Assembly: GCA_027491845.1 (NCBI GenBank)
Contig: JAOZGF010000245.1
Span: 1-20,307 of the forward strand
Source of the DNA: Thermoproteota archaeon
GTDB taxonomy: Archaea > Korarchaeota > JAOZGF01
Reading direction: 5' to 3'
Length of the DNA: 20,307 nucleotides
Of this stretch, positions 14,420 to 20,307 are shown in pieces (the stretch's first letter is position 1; every line of letters begins with the position of its first letter). The translations under genes and the position numbers were made by a program. The notes beneath the pieces were generated by a model. The model made no database searches. It was not told where the DNA came from and worked only from the letters and a program-made list of their open reading frames with translations.

Positions 14420-14830
14420 ATGAAGGAGTTAGAGGAGTTAGGGGAGTACTGGAGGACAGGTTTAATTGCAATGGGCCTGTCAGCAGCTGCCGTAATCCTC
14501 ATTTTACTTGAAAAACCCTATCCATCCATGTCCATCTTTAAATCTATTTATTGCCTAGCCTTCACACTTTTTCTTCCAGGGTACCTGTTCACCTTACTCC
14601 TGTTTCCCTCCCCAAAGGACATGGGTTTGGCCGAGAAACTAGTGGTCGGCGTGTGTTTAAGCATTGTTTTAACAGGTTTCTCAGGGATACTGTTAAATTA
14701 TACGCCGTTAAAACTGAAACCTGAAACATTTCATTTCTTTATGGTCCTCCTCACCTGTCTTTTAGCCTTAGCCTTGTTAAAGCCACGTGTTAAGTCGGGG
14801 TGTAGGGTTTGCAAGGGGAAGAGCGGTTGA
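14420..14830 (+). CDS. DUF1616-like membrane domain protein
   Basis: This 136-residue protein has four likely helices and the segment LAFTLFLPGYLFTLLLFP followed by AEKLVVGVCLSIVLTGFSGILLNY, the pattern of the N-terminal membrane half of DUF1616 proteins, which often stand beside archaeal and bacterial glycan-synthesis genes. In most relatives I know the same chain continues into an extracellular beta domain; here it stops after a basic, cysteine-containing tail (GCRVCKGKSG) and the beta domain is a separate downstream gene. Function unknown. Confidence 0.7.
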   Translation: MKELEELGEYWRTGLIAMGLSAAAVILILLEKPYPSMSIFKSIYCLAFTLFLPGYLFTLLLFPSPKDMGLAEKLVVGVCLSIVLTGFSGILLNYTPLKLKPETFHFFMVLLTCLLALALLKPRVKSGCRVCKGKSG

Positions 14831-15267
14831 TCAGGAGGGCTTCTGCAGCAGCCCTAATTAGCGTTTCCATTGTCTTCTCCGTCCTCCTGTTTCTCCAAGT
14901 TGTTTCAACCCAAAACGAAAAATTCACAGTCCTCTACGTCTTCGGCCCCAACAAAACAGCAGGCCTCCCTAGCAATTGTTTCTTGGGTGAAAACGTTTCC
15001 TTCCATGTTGGAGTGTACAATCATGAGGGACTGAAAAGGGATTATGTTTTAAGGGCACTACTTGCCGGAGAAAACTTCACTGAGGTTTTGTGCGAGGAAA
15101 ATTTTGCGTTGGAGAATGGGGAAACCCTTGAAAGGGAGGTTGTGATAAGCCCTAAAAAGGCAGGGGTTAACTTTAAGGTTTCAGTTCAGCTTTACCTCAA
15201 GGAAAATGGGTTAAGCAGCCCCTATAAAGAAGTTTTCTTTTGGTTGAATGTTTCACGCGGGAATTAA
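14827..15267 (+). CDS. DUF1616-like extracellular beta domain with N-terminal anchor
   Basis: This protein has one N-terminal membrane helix and an outside domain with KFTVLYVFGPN, a GENVSFHVGVYNHEG segment and beta-strand-rich remainder. This is the C-terminal half of DUF1616, resembling a sandwich domain of CARDB/NPCBM-like type. Potential N-glycosylation sequons are visible (NKT, NVS, NFT). TTG 14827 overlaps the previous stop (TTGA) and is preferred; TTG 14809 would add six residues. The two halves are probably partners. Whether the split is natural or an old in-frame break cannot be told from sequence; no leftover homologous frame joins them. Confidence 0.7.
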   Translation: MIRRASAAALISVSIVFSVLLFLQVVSTQNEKFTVLYVFGPNKTAGLPSNCFLGENVSFHVGVYNHEGLKRDYVLRALLAGENFTEVLCEENFALENGETLEREVVISPKKAGVNFKVSVQLYLKENGLSSPYKEVFFWLNVSRGN

Positions 15268-15320
15268 TTGGTTAAGGGACATGTGGCTTTGTTAAGTGTT
15301 TAGATAAGGCAAAGAAAACC

Positions 15321-15330
15321 TTTAAAAAAA
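15321..15330 (+). promoter_or_regulatory. Probable TATA box of GT2/DUF2304 pair
   Basis: TTTAAAAAAA follows a BRE-like GAAAACC and lies about 95 bases before ATG 15423. The ribosome site GGAG (15415-15418) is four bases before the ATG. Confidence 0.4.
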
Positions 15331-15422
15331 GTAAATTATTTAGGAAACATACAGAACTTTTTCATGAAGAGTCCTTGTCCCATGTAGGGGGGCTTTTCTC
15401 CAGTAGGTCTTGGCGGAGCTAA

Positions 15423-16127
15423 ATGTCAAAGAAAAAATTTAGGATTTCCGTTGTCCTGCCAGCCTTCAACGAAGAAAAAACAATAAAAAAGGTTATTAGG
15501 TCCATAGGGTCCTGGTTAAACCAAGATGAAGTTAGCGTGATTGTTGTTGACGACGGAAGCCGGGACAACACTTTCTTTGAAGCTAAGAGTGAGGAGGCCT
15601 TGGTTCTCAGGCATGTGGTTAACCTTGGGATAGGGGCGGCGCTGTTAACTGGGCTCAACGCCGCGGAAAGCCTTGGAAGCGACATAATAGTGTTCATGGA
15701 TTCAGACGGACAGCATCGGCCTGAAGACCTCACCCGCTTGATTAACCCAATTAAGGAAGGGAAGGCAGACGTTGTAATAGGTTCAAGGGCCTTAACAGGG
15801 AGTAAGGGAATGCCTCTCCACAAGCATGTTGGGAATAAGTTCTTGACATGGCTTACCAACTTGTTGGGGAAAAGCAAAGTTACTGATTCACAGTCAGGCT
15901 TTAAAGCCTTTAGGTCAGGGGTCTTTAAAAAAATAAATGTTACCTGTGAAAACTATGCTGTACACTCGGAAATCCTCATTAAAGCGTCTAGGGCAGGCTT
16001 AAAAATAATGGAAGTACCCATCGAAACCAGGTATGATGAATATACTGCATGGAAGGGTACAAATGTTTTTAGCGGAATAGAAATTTTCCTAAGCCTATTA
16101 AACCTTAAACTAAGGGGAGAAATATAA
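15423..16127 (+). CDS. GT2 glycosyltransferase, dolichyl-phosphate sugar synthase-like
   Basis: This cytoplasmic-face enzyme transfers a sugar from a nucleotide donor, probably to a polyprenyl phosphate. It is 234 residues and GT-A fold: VVLPAFNEE at the N-terminus, VVDDGS (41-46), HVVNLGIGAALLTGLNAA (64-81), the metal-binding DSDGQH (93-98), and the acceptor-side DSQSGFKAFR. This set is the DPM1/DPG-synthase pattern, without the C-terminal membrane helices some relatives carry. The overlapping DUF2304 membrane protein may serve as its membrane partner. The lipid-linked sugar could feed the GT-C-like enzyme upstream. Confidence 0.88.
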   Translation: MSKKKFRISVVLPAFNEEKTIKKVIRSIGSWLNQDEVSVIVVDDGSRDNTFFEAKSEEALVLRHVVNLGIGAALLTGLNAAESLGSDIIVFMDSDGQHRPEDLTRLINPIKEGKADVVIGSRALTGSKGMPLHKHVGNKFLTWLTNLLGKSKVTDSQSGFKAFRSGVFKKINVTCENYAVHSEILIKASRAGLKIMEVPIETRYDEYTAWKGTNVFSGIEIFLSLLNLKLRGEI

Positions 16128-16486
16128 TGATCTTGCCATATCAATTGTTAATTCTCTGCGTCAGCCTTATAATGATGTATTCAGCCTTCATATACTATAA
16201 GAGAGGGGACATTGACCTGTTCTCAGCCGTCTTCTGGCTAACCCTTTGGCTTGCCCTTATAATAATTTCCCTTGCGCCACCCCTGACCCTGTTGTCCTCC
16301 AAACTCTTAGGTACGTTGAGGCCCCTTGACGCACTAACCATCCTAGGCTTCCTTTTGTTTTCAATAATAATGTTCCACATGTATTCTTGGCTTAGTAAGA
16401 TGAAGAAACAACTTAACGAAGTAGTGAGGGAGATAGCGCTATCCAAGTTGTCTAACCCCAAACACTTAAGGAACAAAAACAAATGA
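16127..16486 (+). CDS. DUF2304-family small membrane protein
   Basis: This 119-residue protein has three hydrophobic helices and a basic tail; the YKRGDIDLFSAVFWLTLWLALI segment is typical of DUF2304. Its ATG overlaps the TAATG of the GT2 gene by one base. DUF2304 genes regularly follow DPM-type GT2 genes, so a subunit or anchoring role is likely, but the molecular function is not known. Confidence 0.78.
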   Translation: MILPYQLLILCVSLIMMYSAFIYYKRGDIDLFSAVFWLTLWLALIIISLAPPLTLLSSKLLGTLRPLDALTILGFLLFSIIMFHMYSWLSKMKKQLNEVVREIALSKLSNPKHLRNKNK

Positions 16487-16527
16487 TGGGTAATGAGGGG
16501 GCGAGAAAAGACGAGAAGTTAAAGTAA

Positions 16528-16558
16528 CCTGTAAAAAACAGGGTCGGGAACATATAAA
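16528..16558 (+). promoter_or_regulatory. Dyad and TATA box before GT4 gene
   Basis: CCTGT-AAAAA-ACAGG (16528-16542) is a small perfect dyad. It precedes CATATAAA (16551-16558), a good TATA box about 40 bases before ATG 16598. The ribosome site GGGAG is at 16589-16593. The dyad position suggests an operator or a short hairpin. Confidence 0.5.
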
Positions 16559-16597
16559 GGACGGAGAACGCAGGCCTTAAAGAAAAAAGGGAGAAAC

Positions 16598-17752
16598 ATG
16601 AGAATATGCATGGTCAACACTTATTTCCCGCCTTGGAGGGGTGGAGCTGAAACCTATGTTTACAATGTTTCAAGGAACCTTGTTAAGCTGGGGCACCAGG
16701 TAGAAGTTTTCTGTGCAAGCAACCCGCTTAAGCCGGGAAAGTATTTTGTGGATAACGTGACTGTGCATAGGTTTAAACCCATCCTTTTCATTTACGGCGT
16801 CCCAATCACGTTTTTACCCCTACGTCTTCTGAAAGGAAAGGATTTCGACATAATTCATTCAAACTTCCCGAATCCCTTCACAGCAGTTTCCACAGCCCTA
16901 GCCAGCTTACTCCACGAAAAACCATGCGTCTTAACTTGGCACAACGACTTGATAGCTGTCACGCGTTTCGCAGGCTATGTAGTGTGGTTGCATGATAATC
17001 TCTTTGCGGCCCACTATCTCAGGTACTTCAAAAAAATAATAGCTACAACGAAAATATACGTGAAGTCCTCAAGCCTATTGAGGAAATGCATTGAGAAGGT
17101 GGTGGTTGTGCCAAACGGCGTTGACTGCGAAAGGTGTAATCCCTCACTAGATCCTGAACCGGTTAAAGAAAAGTATAGTTTGTGGGACAAGAAAGTTATT
17201 CTCTTTGTTGGGGCACTAACGAAATGGCATAGGTATAAGGGCCTGGAATACCTTCTGGAGGCTCTTAAAAAAGTTGTTGTGAAAAACAGGGAAGCCCAAT
17301 TGTTGATTGTTGGGGAAGGATACCTAAAACAACATTACGTAAAGTTATGCAGGGAACTAGGGATCAAAGAAAACGTTTGCTTTGCAGGAGACGTCCCTGA
17401 CAACGAACTACCCATTTTTTACGCTGCAGCGGACATTGTTGTTTTGCCGAGCATTGACAAGTCCGAAGGATGCGGACTAACGCTGCTGGAGGCGAACGCC
17501 AGCGGCAGGCCTGTTATCGGGTCAAAGGTGGGCGGGATACCTGAAATAATTAGGCACGGTGTCAACGGCTTACTTGTGCCACCCAAGAACCCTGAGGAGC
17601 TTTACAGGGCAATCAACTTACTCTTAAACGATGACGAAAAGAGAATTAAGATGGGCAGAGAAGGGAGGAAAATAACTGAAAAGAGAGATTGGCCAAGAGT
17701 AACAAGAAAACTGGAGGAAATGTATAGAGAAATAGTGGAAGAAACCGGTTAG
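16598..17752 (+). CDS. GT4 (GT-B fold) glycosyltransferase
   Basis: This 384-residue protein is a retaining GT-B glycosyltransferase adding a hexose to a growing lipid-linked or secreted glycan in the cytoplasm. The N-terminal domain has WRGGAE (13-18). The linker is VVVPNGVD (169-176), then VGALTKWHRYKG (204-215). The donor-binding E-x7-E region is SEGCGLTLLEA (289-299), followed by GRPVIGSKVGGIPEII. There is no signal peptide. It has its own promoter and a clear ribosome site. Sugar specificity cannot be read from sequence. Confidence 0.9.
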   Translation: MRICMVNTYFPPWRGGAETYVYNVSRNLVKLGHQVEVFCASNPLKPGKYFVDNVTVHRFKPILFIYGVPITFLPLRLLKGKDFDIIHSNFPNPFTAVSTALASLLHEKPCVLTWHNDLIAVTRFAGYVVWLHDNLFAAHYLRYFKKIIATTKIYVKSSSLLRKCIEKVVVVPNGVDCERCNPSLDPEPVKEKYSLWDKKVILFVGALTKWHRYKGLEYLLEALKKVVVKNREAQLLIVGEGYLKQHYVKLCRELGIKENVCFAGDVPDNELPIFYAAADIVVLPSIDKSEGCGLTLLEANASGRPVIGSKVGGIPEIIRHGVNGLLVPPKNPEELYRAINLLLNDDEKRIKMGREGRKITEKRDWPRVTRKLEEMYREIVEETG

Positions 17753-17842
17753 GAACTAGTGAAGGCGTTAACCTATTGATCCCTGGGCATGAGGGAAACT
17801 CTTTTCGTCAAATGCTCTAATATTCCAAAATTCTAAAGTTCT

Positions 17843-17870
17843 AAGACGTTTCTAAAGACGTTTCTAAAGA
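17843..17870. repeat. 12-base tandem repeat between convergent genes
   Basis: AAGACGTTTCTA occurs twice exactly (17843-17854, 17855-17866), followed by a partial AAGA. It lies in the 127-base gap between the convergent GT4 and GT2 genes. Nothing else clear is in this gap. Confidence 0.7.
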
Positions 17871-17879
17871 TGTCCTCCG

Positions 17880-18989
17880 TCATCCACCTTTCCTTTTTCG
17901 TTCAAAGGAACATGTGTCAAGTTGCTTGCGTAAATGTTTCATCTGGCTGTACTCAAACAATATGTTCAAGATTTTCCTTGTCCTCGCTCTTTGGAAGGGT
18001 TCATACCTTCTTATGCCGGGATAAATTTTCCTTAAAATCTCTGCTTCACCGGTTTTCCTTTTCCCCTGAACATTAATCCTCCTGGCGTAAGTGTCTTTAA
18101 AGTGAAAAACGTTCCAGAGTATTGCCTTGACAACTGCAACCGCTTTCTCAGGCTCTAAGACACTGAAACCAATTATCATTAACAAGCTAAATAAGAAGAA
18201 ATTGGTTAAAGCCCAGCGAAGAGAGGAACCACAGTTTTTAAGTATCGCCCTCAACACGTTTCTATGGCAAAGATACAGTTTTCTTGCATCTATTTCCTTC
18301 CTTCCTGTTGAGCCTGAGAAGTAGTGGGCAACCCTTGCCTTAGGGGCCAAAGCAATCTTGAAGCCCTCAAGCCTAAACCTCCAAGACAAATCAACGTCCT
18401 CCATGTAAAGGAAAAACTTTTCGTCGAAGCCCCCTAACCTTAAAAATATGCTTCTCCTGAGTAAGGCGGCGCCGCCGCAGAACGAGAAAGGCTCAAAGTT
18501 TTCCCCGTCATATTGCCCGCGGTCAACCTCGTTTTTACCGATGTCAACGAATCCACGCCAATAAGGTATCCCCATTCCCCCTACAGAGTCCAATAACGAA
18601 GGATTCTCCATTGAAACCATTTTACAAGCCACTGCAGCTATGTTTTCATCCTTTAAGGCCTTCTCAACCAAATGGTTAAGCCAAAGAGGCTCCAGCACTT
18701 CAGTGTCGTTGTTAAGCAACACAACGTATTCGCTCTCTATCTTTTTTATGGCCCTGTTATATGCCTCCGCGAAACCCAGGTTCCTTTCGTTAACTAAAAC
18801 CCTAACCCAAGGGAAATTCCTTTTAACGTAGCTGACAGAACCATCCCTGCTCGCGTTATCAACAAGGTAAACATCAAAATCAGGGTATTTAGTCCGAGCA
18901 ATGCTTAACAAACATGAAGGAAGCCATCTCAACCCATTATAGTTCAAAACAACCACTGAAACCCTGGGTAAAGCAGATAGAGAAGGCAA
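17880..18989 (-). CDS. GT2 glycosyltransferase, rhamnosyltransferase-like
   Basis: This 369-residue protein is an inverting GT-A enzyme of the WcaA/rhamnosyl type: VVVLNYNG near the N-terminus, LVDNASRDGS (42-51), NNDTEV (93-98) for the metal site, CGGAALLRRS (171-180), and the catalytic EDVD (197-200) followed by LSWR. A hydrophobic helix lies near residues 262-280, then a basic tail. The start is TTG 18989, behind AGGGG nine bases upstream; this SD is weak. It lies downstream of the ABC exporter genes on the same strand, fitting synthesis of the exported chain. Confidence 0.88.
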   Translation of the reverse strand: MPSLSALPRVSVVVLNYNGLRWLPSCLLSIARTKYPDFDVYLVDNASRDGSVSYVKRNFPWVRVLVNERNLGFAEAYNRAIKKIESEYVVLLNNDTEVLEPLWLNHLVEKALKDENIAAVACKMVSMENPSLLDSVGGMGIPYWRGFVDIGKNEVDRGQYDGENFEPFSFCGGAALLRRSIFLRLGGFDEKFFLYMEDVDLSWRFRLEGFKIALAPKARVAHYFSGSTGRKEIDARKLYLCHRNVLRAILKNCGSSLRWALTNFFLFSLLMIIGFSVLEPEKAVAVVKAILWNVFHFKDTYARRINVQGKRKTGEAEILRKIYPGIRRYEPFQRARTRKILNILFEYSQMKHLRKQLDTCSFERKRKGG

Positions 18990-19084
18990 TCCATTAAACC
19001 CCTGTTCAACGAAAACCTTTGGAACAATTAAAAAAGCTTCTGCTTAAATTTAACGGTGGAACAAGATTGAAGGGGGCAGGTGAA

Positions 19085-19837
19085 CTAGGATGCTTGAACC
19101 ATCTTCACATATTGATCTATAACTTTCCCTGTTTCACCATAACCTATTACTTCGCCCCTAGACAATAACAACGTTTTCTCACAGAACTCCCTAACCAGGT
19201 CGAGGGCGTGGGACACAAGTATCAATGTCTTCTTTTCCCTCCTAAACTCCTTAAACTTGTCAATGCATTTCTGCTGGAACTCCATGTCACCTACAGCCAA
19301 AGCCTCATCAATAAGGAAGATGTCAGGGTTTGTTTCGATGGCGACCGAGAAGCCAAGCCTCATCTGCATTCCTGAAGAGAGGTTTTTTAATTTAGCGTTC
19401 TTAAACCTCTCAAGCTCTGAAAACTTAAGGATCGAGCTCATCCTCTCCTTTATCACCCTGTTTTTAAGCCCCATTATCGACCCATAAACGTAAATGTTTT
19501 CCTTAACTGTTAAGTCAGGGTGAAAGCCGACGCCCAACTCAAGAATTGAAGCAAGCCTCCCATTAACTCTGACGCTCCCCCTGTCAGGCCTCAAAATGTT
19601 CGCGATAACTTTAAGCAAAGTACTTTTACCGCTTCCGTTTTCACCGATAACGCCCAGCGACTCACCCTTCCCCACCGTAAATGAGACAGACTTTAACGCC
19701 CAGAACTCTTCATAGTCAAACCTTTTACCGCTTAACAGCTGGAAAACACCTACCAAGTTTTCTAGGATTGTTGTCCTCCTTTCATGGGGAATCCTGAATT
19801 TCTTCCATACATCTATTACCTCAACAACGGGATCCAC
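19085..19837 (-). CDS. Wzt/TagH-type ABC exporter ATPase for polysaccharide
   Basis: This is the ATPase of a polysaccharide or teichoic-acid type exporter. Numbering from GTG 19846, Walker A GENGSGKST is at 68-76, LELGVGFHPDLTVKENI at 102-118 is the family signature, LSSGM at 156-160, Walker B FLIDEALAVGD at 177-187, and the switch H213. The insert before the Walker A (residues 20-50) is typical. It has no C-terminal carbohydrate-binding domain, so export is probably coupled to synthesis rather than to recognition of a capped end. GTG 19837, five bases after GGTGA, is a likely start; GTG 19846 adds three residues. It follows the permease gene on the minus strand. Confidence 0.92.
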   Translation of the reverse strand: MDPVVEVIDVWKKFRIPHERRTTILENLVGVFQLLSGKRFDYEEFWALKSVSFTVGKGESLGVIGENGSGKSTLLKVIANILRPDRGSVRVNGRLASILELGVGFHPDLTVKENIYVYGSIMGLKNRVIKERMSSILKFSELERFKNAKLKNLSSGMQMRLGFSVAIETNPDIFLIDEALAVGDMEFQQKCIDKFKEFRREKKTLILVSHALDLVREFCEKTLLLSRGEVIGYGETGKVIDQYVKMVQAS

Positions 19838-19864
19838 ACACTTCACCAGCCCTACCTATTCTAC

Positions 19865-20307
19865 CTATATTTCCTCAGCAAACCTGGGTTCAAGCCTGCT
19901 GAAAATCAAGTAACCGACAAACAAGAAAATGAGTCCTTCGATGAGGGGAATTAACAAGTCGTATAAAGTTGGCAGCCTATTGTGATAAAGAATTTTTCTA
20001 ACTGCCTCAATAATCCTGGTCATGGGGTTTAACAGGTAAAGGGGGAGATACCTTTCAGGTATGAGACTTACATCATAAATGATTGGACATATAAAGAATC
20101 CTGCCTGAAGCAGGATGTCCCAAACCTGGACAGCGTCCCTATAATAAACGTTTATCGCTGCAAGCGGGAGAGAAACGCCTAAAATCAATATGAATTCCAC
20201 GGACAAGATTAAGGGCAACAATAATGTGGGAAGCATTATTTTCATGCCTAAAAAGATTAAAAGAGGAAACAAGGCTATGAACTCAAGGATTGAACCAATA
20301 AAGTTAG
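19865..20307 (-). CDS. Wzm/TagG-type ABC-2 permease, start outside window
   Basis: This is the C-terminal half of the membrane subunit partnering the ATPase. The frame stays open to the right edge, so the start lies beyond 20307. About 146 codons are visible with four helices. SLPLAAINVYYRDAVQVWDILLQAGFFICPIIYD and LYLLNPMTRIIEAVRKILYHN regions are the conserved core of ABC-2 polysaccharide exporters (NVYYRD, P-I-Y, LNPMT). The stop is 18-27 bases before the ATPase start. Confidence 0.9.
   Translation of the reverse strand, partial: NFIGSILEFIALFPLLIFLGMKIMLPTLLLPLILSVEFILILGVSLPLAAINVYYRDAVQVWDILLQAGFFICPIIYDVSLIPERYLPLYLLNPMTRIIEAVRKILYHNRLPTLYDLLIPLIEGLIFLFVGYLIFSRLEPRFAEEI

Noticed and set aside
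17870..18076. Plus-strand ORF over the end of the minus-strand GT2
   Set aside because: The minus strand has a full GT2 domain; this frame is cysteine- and serine-rich shadow coding.
1..20307. Insertion sequence, integrase, phage, toxin-antitoxin or defence genes
   Set aside because: No transposase, recombinase, nuclease or toxin motif was found in any plausible gene.

Overview
The window is archaeal. The evidence is the archaeal versions of late cobalamin genes (CobY instead of CobU, a CbiS-type CbiZ-CobZ fusion), an archaeal apgM-family protein, a NikR regulator, a DUF1616/DUF2304 surface-glycan neighbourhood, TATA-type promoters and many TTG starts placed a few bases after GGTGA-like Shine-Dalgarno (SD) sequences. 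The DNA is moderately AT-rich. I cannot name the lineage; an uncultivated TACK-type archaeon (for example Bathyarchaeia-like) would fit, with low confidence.

Region 1 (1-10272, + strand) is one tightly packed, mostly overlapping operon for corrinoid salvage. It encodes a FecCD/BtuC-like permease (cut by the window edge), a BtuD-like ATPase, an ECF-type S component, a PfkB-family kinase, a DUF71 ATP-pyrophosphatase, an AsnB-like synthetase with a zinc ribbon but no glutaminase domain, an apgM-family alkaline-phosphatase-fold enzyme, the bifunctional CbiS, CobY, CobD, CobS and CbiB. There are no corrin-ring synthesis genes, so the job is uptake and rebuilding of external corrinoids. The CbiZ part of CbiS cuts the foreign nucleotide loop off to give cobyric acid. 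CobD and CbiB put aminopropanol phosphate back, CobY activates it with GTP, CobS joins it to alpha-ribazole phosphate, and the CobZ part of CbiS removes the last phosphate. Four genes (S component, PfkB kinase, DUF71, AsnB-like) and the apgM-like enzyme have no settled role here and are the most interesting part of the operon.

Region 2 (10295-11816) is a convergent NikR gene, a 0.6 kb AT-rich gene-free stretch full of direct and inverted repeats, and a small winged-helix protein. Two repeats resemble archaeal origin recognition boxes, and the top strand switches from C-rich to G-rich across this stretch, so it is a candidate replication origin; it also contains clear operator-like dyads.

Region 3 (12062-20307) is a surface-glycan locus: a large GT-C-like membrane protein, an unknown membrane protein, a DUF1616 family protein split into two genes, a dolichyl-phosphate-sugar-synthase-like GT2 with its DUF2304 partner, a GT4, and on the minus strand a second GT2 and a Wzm/Wzt-type polysaccharide ABC exporter (permease cut by the window edge). 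These fit synthesis of a lipid-linked glycan and its transfer or export at the cell surface.
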